From: Clostridia bacterium
GTDB lineage: Bacteria > Bacillota_A > Clostridia > Christensenellales > Aristaeellaceae
Reading direction: 5' to 3'
NCBI GenBank assembly: GCA_017620455.1
Contig: JAFZQK010000056.1
Coordinates: forward strand, 1 to 15,554
Length of the DNA: 15,554 nt
The translations under genes and the position numbers were made by a program. Of the stretch, positions 14,545-15,554 are shown in pieces. The first letter of the stretch is position 1. Each line of letters begins with the position of its first letter. Under the pieces are notes generated by a model. That model saw nothing but the letters and a program-made list of their open reading frames with translations. It had not been told where the DNA came from and did not search any database.

Positions 14545-15273
14545 ATGAGCGATTTTCCGTACGACACTTACGTGTTCGATCTGTACGGCACCCTGGCGGA
14601 CATATGGACGGACGAGGAAAGCCCCCGGCTGTGGACGGCGTTTTCCTGGGATCTGCGTCTGCGGGGCGCCCAATGGGCCCCGAAGGAACTGAAGGAAGCC
14701 TGGCGGCGGCTGTGCGCCGAAAGCCTGGCGGAAAAAGAAGCGGCGCTGCGGAAAAAGGGCCTTGAAGGCCCTGCGGAGGCGGACATCCACCAGGTGTTCC
14801 GCCGTCTTGGCAGCCTGCGCGGCGTCCGGATGAGCCAGCGGGAAACCGAGGAAACGGCCCGGCACTTCCGGGCGCTGTCCCTCAGGCGGCTGCGGCTGTA
14901 CCCCGGGGCGAAGGAGCTGCTCGCCGCGCTGCGGGCAGCGGGAAAACGGGTGATCCTGCTCACCAACGCCCAAAGCGCCTTCACCGTGCCGGAGCTCCGC
15001 TTCCTGGGCATTGACGGAATGTTCGACCGCGTCCTGATCTCCTCCGATTTCGGGGCCAGAAAGCCTTCCCCGGCTTTTTTCGCTTCGCTTTTGGACTGCG
15101 GGGCAGCGCCCGGCCGCGCCGTGATGATCGGCAACGACGACGAAAGCGACTGCCGGGGCGCGGCGCGCTTTGGCATGGACAGCCTGTACCTGCAGACCGC
15201 CCAGTCCCCGCCCCTGTCCGGCCCCCTGCCGGAAAACTGCCGGCGGATCCCCTCCCTTTCCTCGCTCCTCTGA
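14545..15273 (+). CDS. HAD superfamily hydrolase
   Basis: A 242-residue cytoplasmic HAD-fold protein with an alpha-helical cap (about 20-115). Motif I is FDLYGTLAD with nucleophile Asp12; motif II LLTNAQ (Thr140); motif III Lys173 in GARKPSP; motif IV GNDDESDC (Asp198, Asp199, Asp202). The residue two after the nucleophile is Tyr14, not the Asp that serves as general acid/base in phosphatases; haloacid dehalogenases also have DxYGT. The acidic motif IV is, however, of the metal-binding phosphatase kind. So a phosphatase, dehalogenase or other activity cannot be chosen from sequence. The ATG at 14545 lies one base after the PspC stop, with CGGAG inside the end of that gene as Shine-Dalgarno. 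The pairing suggests shared expression, not necessarily shared function. Confidence 0.92.
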   Translation: MSDFPYDTYVFDLYGTLADIWTDEESPRLWTAFSWDLRLRGAQWAPKELKEAWRRLCAESLAEKEAALRKKGLEGPAEADIHQVFRRLGSLRGVRMSQRETEETARHFRALSLRRLRLYPGAKELLAALRAAGKRVILLTNAQSAFTVPELRFLGIDGMFDRVLISSDFGARKPSPAFFASLLDCGAAPGRAVMIGNDDESDCRGAARFGMDSLYLQTAQSPPLSGPLPENCRRIPSLSSLL

Positions 15274-15505
15274 CATAAAACGGGGCTGTTGCACAGCCCC
15301 TTCGATCAAATGGATCCTCCATTTGATCGACATAAAACGCCTTTTCCTCTCGTCCCTGCGGGACTCCCGGGCGGAAAAGGCGCAAGGAAAGCATTTTTGC
15401 TCTCGCAGGGCAGGCTCTGCTTCGCAAAAATGCTCCTCGCAGCGCACAGGTCGCTGCTGCGGATTACACTTGGAGGGGCTGCGGCCCCTCCAAACCGCCC
15501 CGGGG
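15272..15505. repeat. Array of perfect inverted repeats, intergenic
   Basis: This gene-free stretch holds at least six perfect inverted repeats in a row: 15282-15300 (8 bp, TGC loop), 15302-15330 (13 bp, TCC loop), 15338-15382 (10 bp, with a 5-bp TGC-loop hairpin at 15352-15364 inside), 15390-15434 (11 bp), 15439-15457 (6 bp) and 15471-15492 (9 bp). The first two are each preceded by the 11-bp direct repeat GACATAAAACG (15272-15282 and 15329-15339), the second copy also opening the third hairpin. Together they would fold into a string of stem-loops. It may be a mosaic of REP/MITE-like units or a structured RNA 3' region; I do not recognise a named element. Confidence 0.7.
15282..15300 (+). 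terminator. Hairpin just after the HAD gene
   Basis: A perfect 8-bp stem GGGGCTGT/ACAGCCCC with a TGC loop begins nine bases after the HAD stop. Only two T residues follow, so termination here would be partial; the T-rich tract at 15506-15516 may complete it. Confidence 0.5.
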
Positions 15506-15516
15506 TTTTCTTTTTT
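15471..15516 (+). terminator. Distal hairpin plus T-rich tract
   Basis: A 9-bp stem (15471-15479 with 15484-15492, four-base loop) is followed after 13 bases by TTTTCTTTTTT (15506-15516). The gap is longer than in a standard intrinsic terminator, though a weaker AAACC/GGTTT stem (15492-15508) sits right at the T-run. Probable end of any transcript running through the hairpin array. The remaining bases to the window edge show no supported feature. Confidence 0.45.
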
Positions 15517-15554
15517 CCCGGTATTCAATGTTGCTCATTCTTCTATGAGAACCA

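Noticed and set aside
15272..15505. CRISPR array or tRNA/rRNA gene in the hairpin region
   Set aside because: Repeats are inverted and unequal, without regular direct repeats and spacers; no cloverleaf or rRNA signature was seen here or elsewhere in the window.
14527..15528. 333-codon minus-strand open frame opposite the HAD gene
   Set aside because: It spans the HAD gene antisense and the hairpin array and has no recognisable domain.
15464..15554. Minus-strand open frame entering from the right edge (ending in a translation of the last hairpin)
   Set aside because: Only about 29 codons are visible, and its C-terminal half is translated from an inverted repeat; no family is recognisable, so it is not called a gene.

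Overview
The window is high-GC, densely coded DNA, probably from an anaerobic, gut-type Clostridia (Bacillota). The grounds are purine-rich Shine-Dalgarno sites before nearly every gene, sigma-A type promoters, a pilin-like cluster containing a DUF4860-type protein, a BTAD regulator, PspC and a paired ABC exporter. Genus is not resolved. Every assignment rests on motif reading alone; no database search was possible.

Layout. (1) 1-417, plus strand: the last 138 residues of a glycogen/alpha-glucan phosphorylase. It meets the minus-strand operon in a convergent terminator zone (451-557). (2) 587-7851, minus strand: a compact cluster reading from high to low coordinates. It begins at a consensus sigma-A promoter (7823-7851), followed by a SARP/BTAD regulator with a degenerate GGDEF-like C-terminus, a secreted transglutaminase-like protein, a GspF/PilC platform protein, four small single-pass pilin-like proteins, a PilT-type ATPase and an intact membrane diguanylate cyclase. 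It ends at an intrinsic terminator (504-528). Start and stop codons mostly overlap or lie within about 25 bases, so this is likely one transcript for a type IV pilus-like machine with a cyclic-di-GMP theme at both ends. (3) 7848-14210, minus strand: a second operon from a promoter at 14182-14210, with two half-transporters of a heterodimeric ABC exporter, a cytoplasmic GH43 glycosidase and a MATE exporter. (4) 14277-15273, plus strand: a divergently transcribed pair, a PspC-domain membrane protein and a HAD hydrolase. (5) 15274-15554: no supported gene, but an array of perfect inverted repeats ending in a T-rich tract.

The most interesting part is the pilus-like operon. No extension ATPase (PilB), prepilin peptidase or classical prepilin cleavage site is visible in it, yet it carries its own regulator, a surface transglutaminase fold and a diguanylate cyclase. 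It may be a reduced or divergent member of the type IV filament family whose remaining parts, if any, lie elsewhere in the genome.
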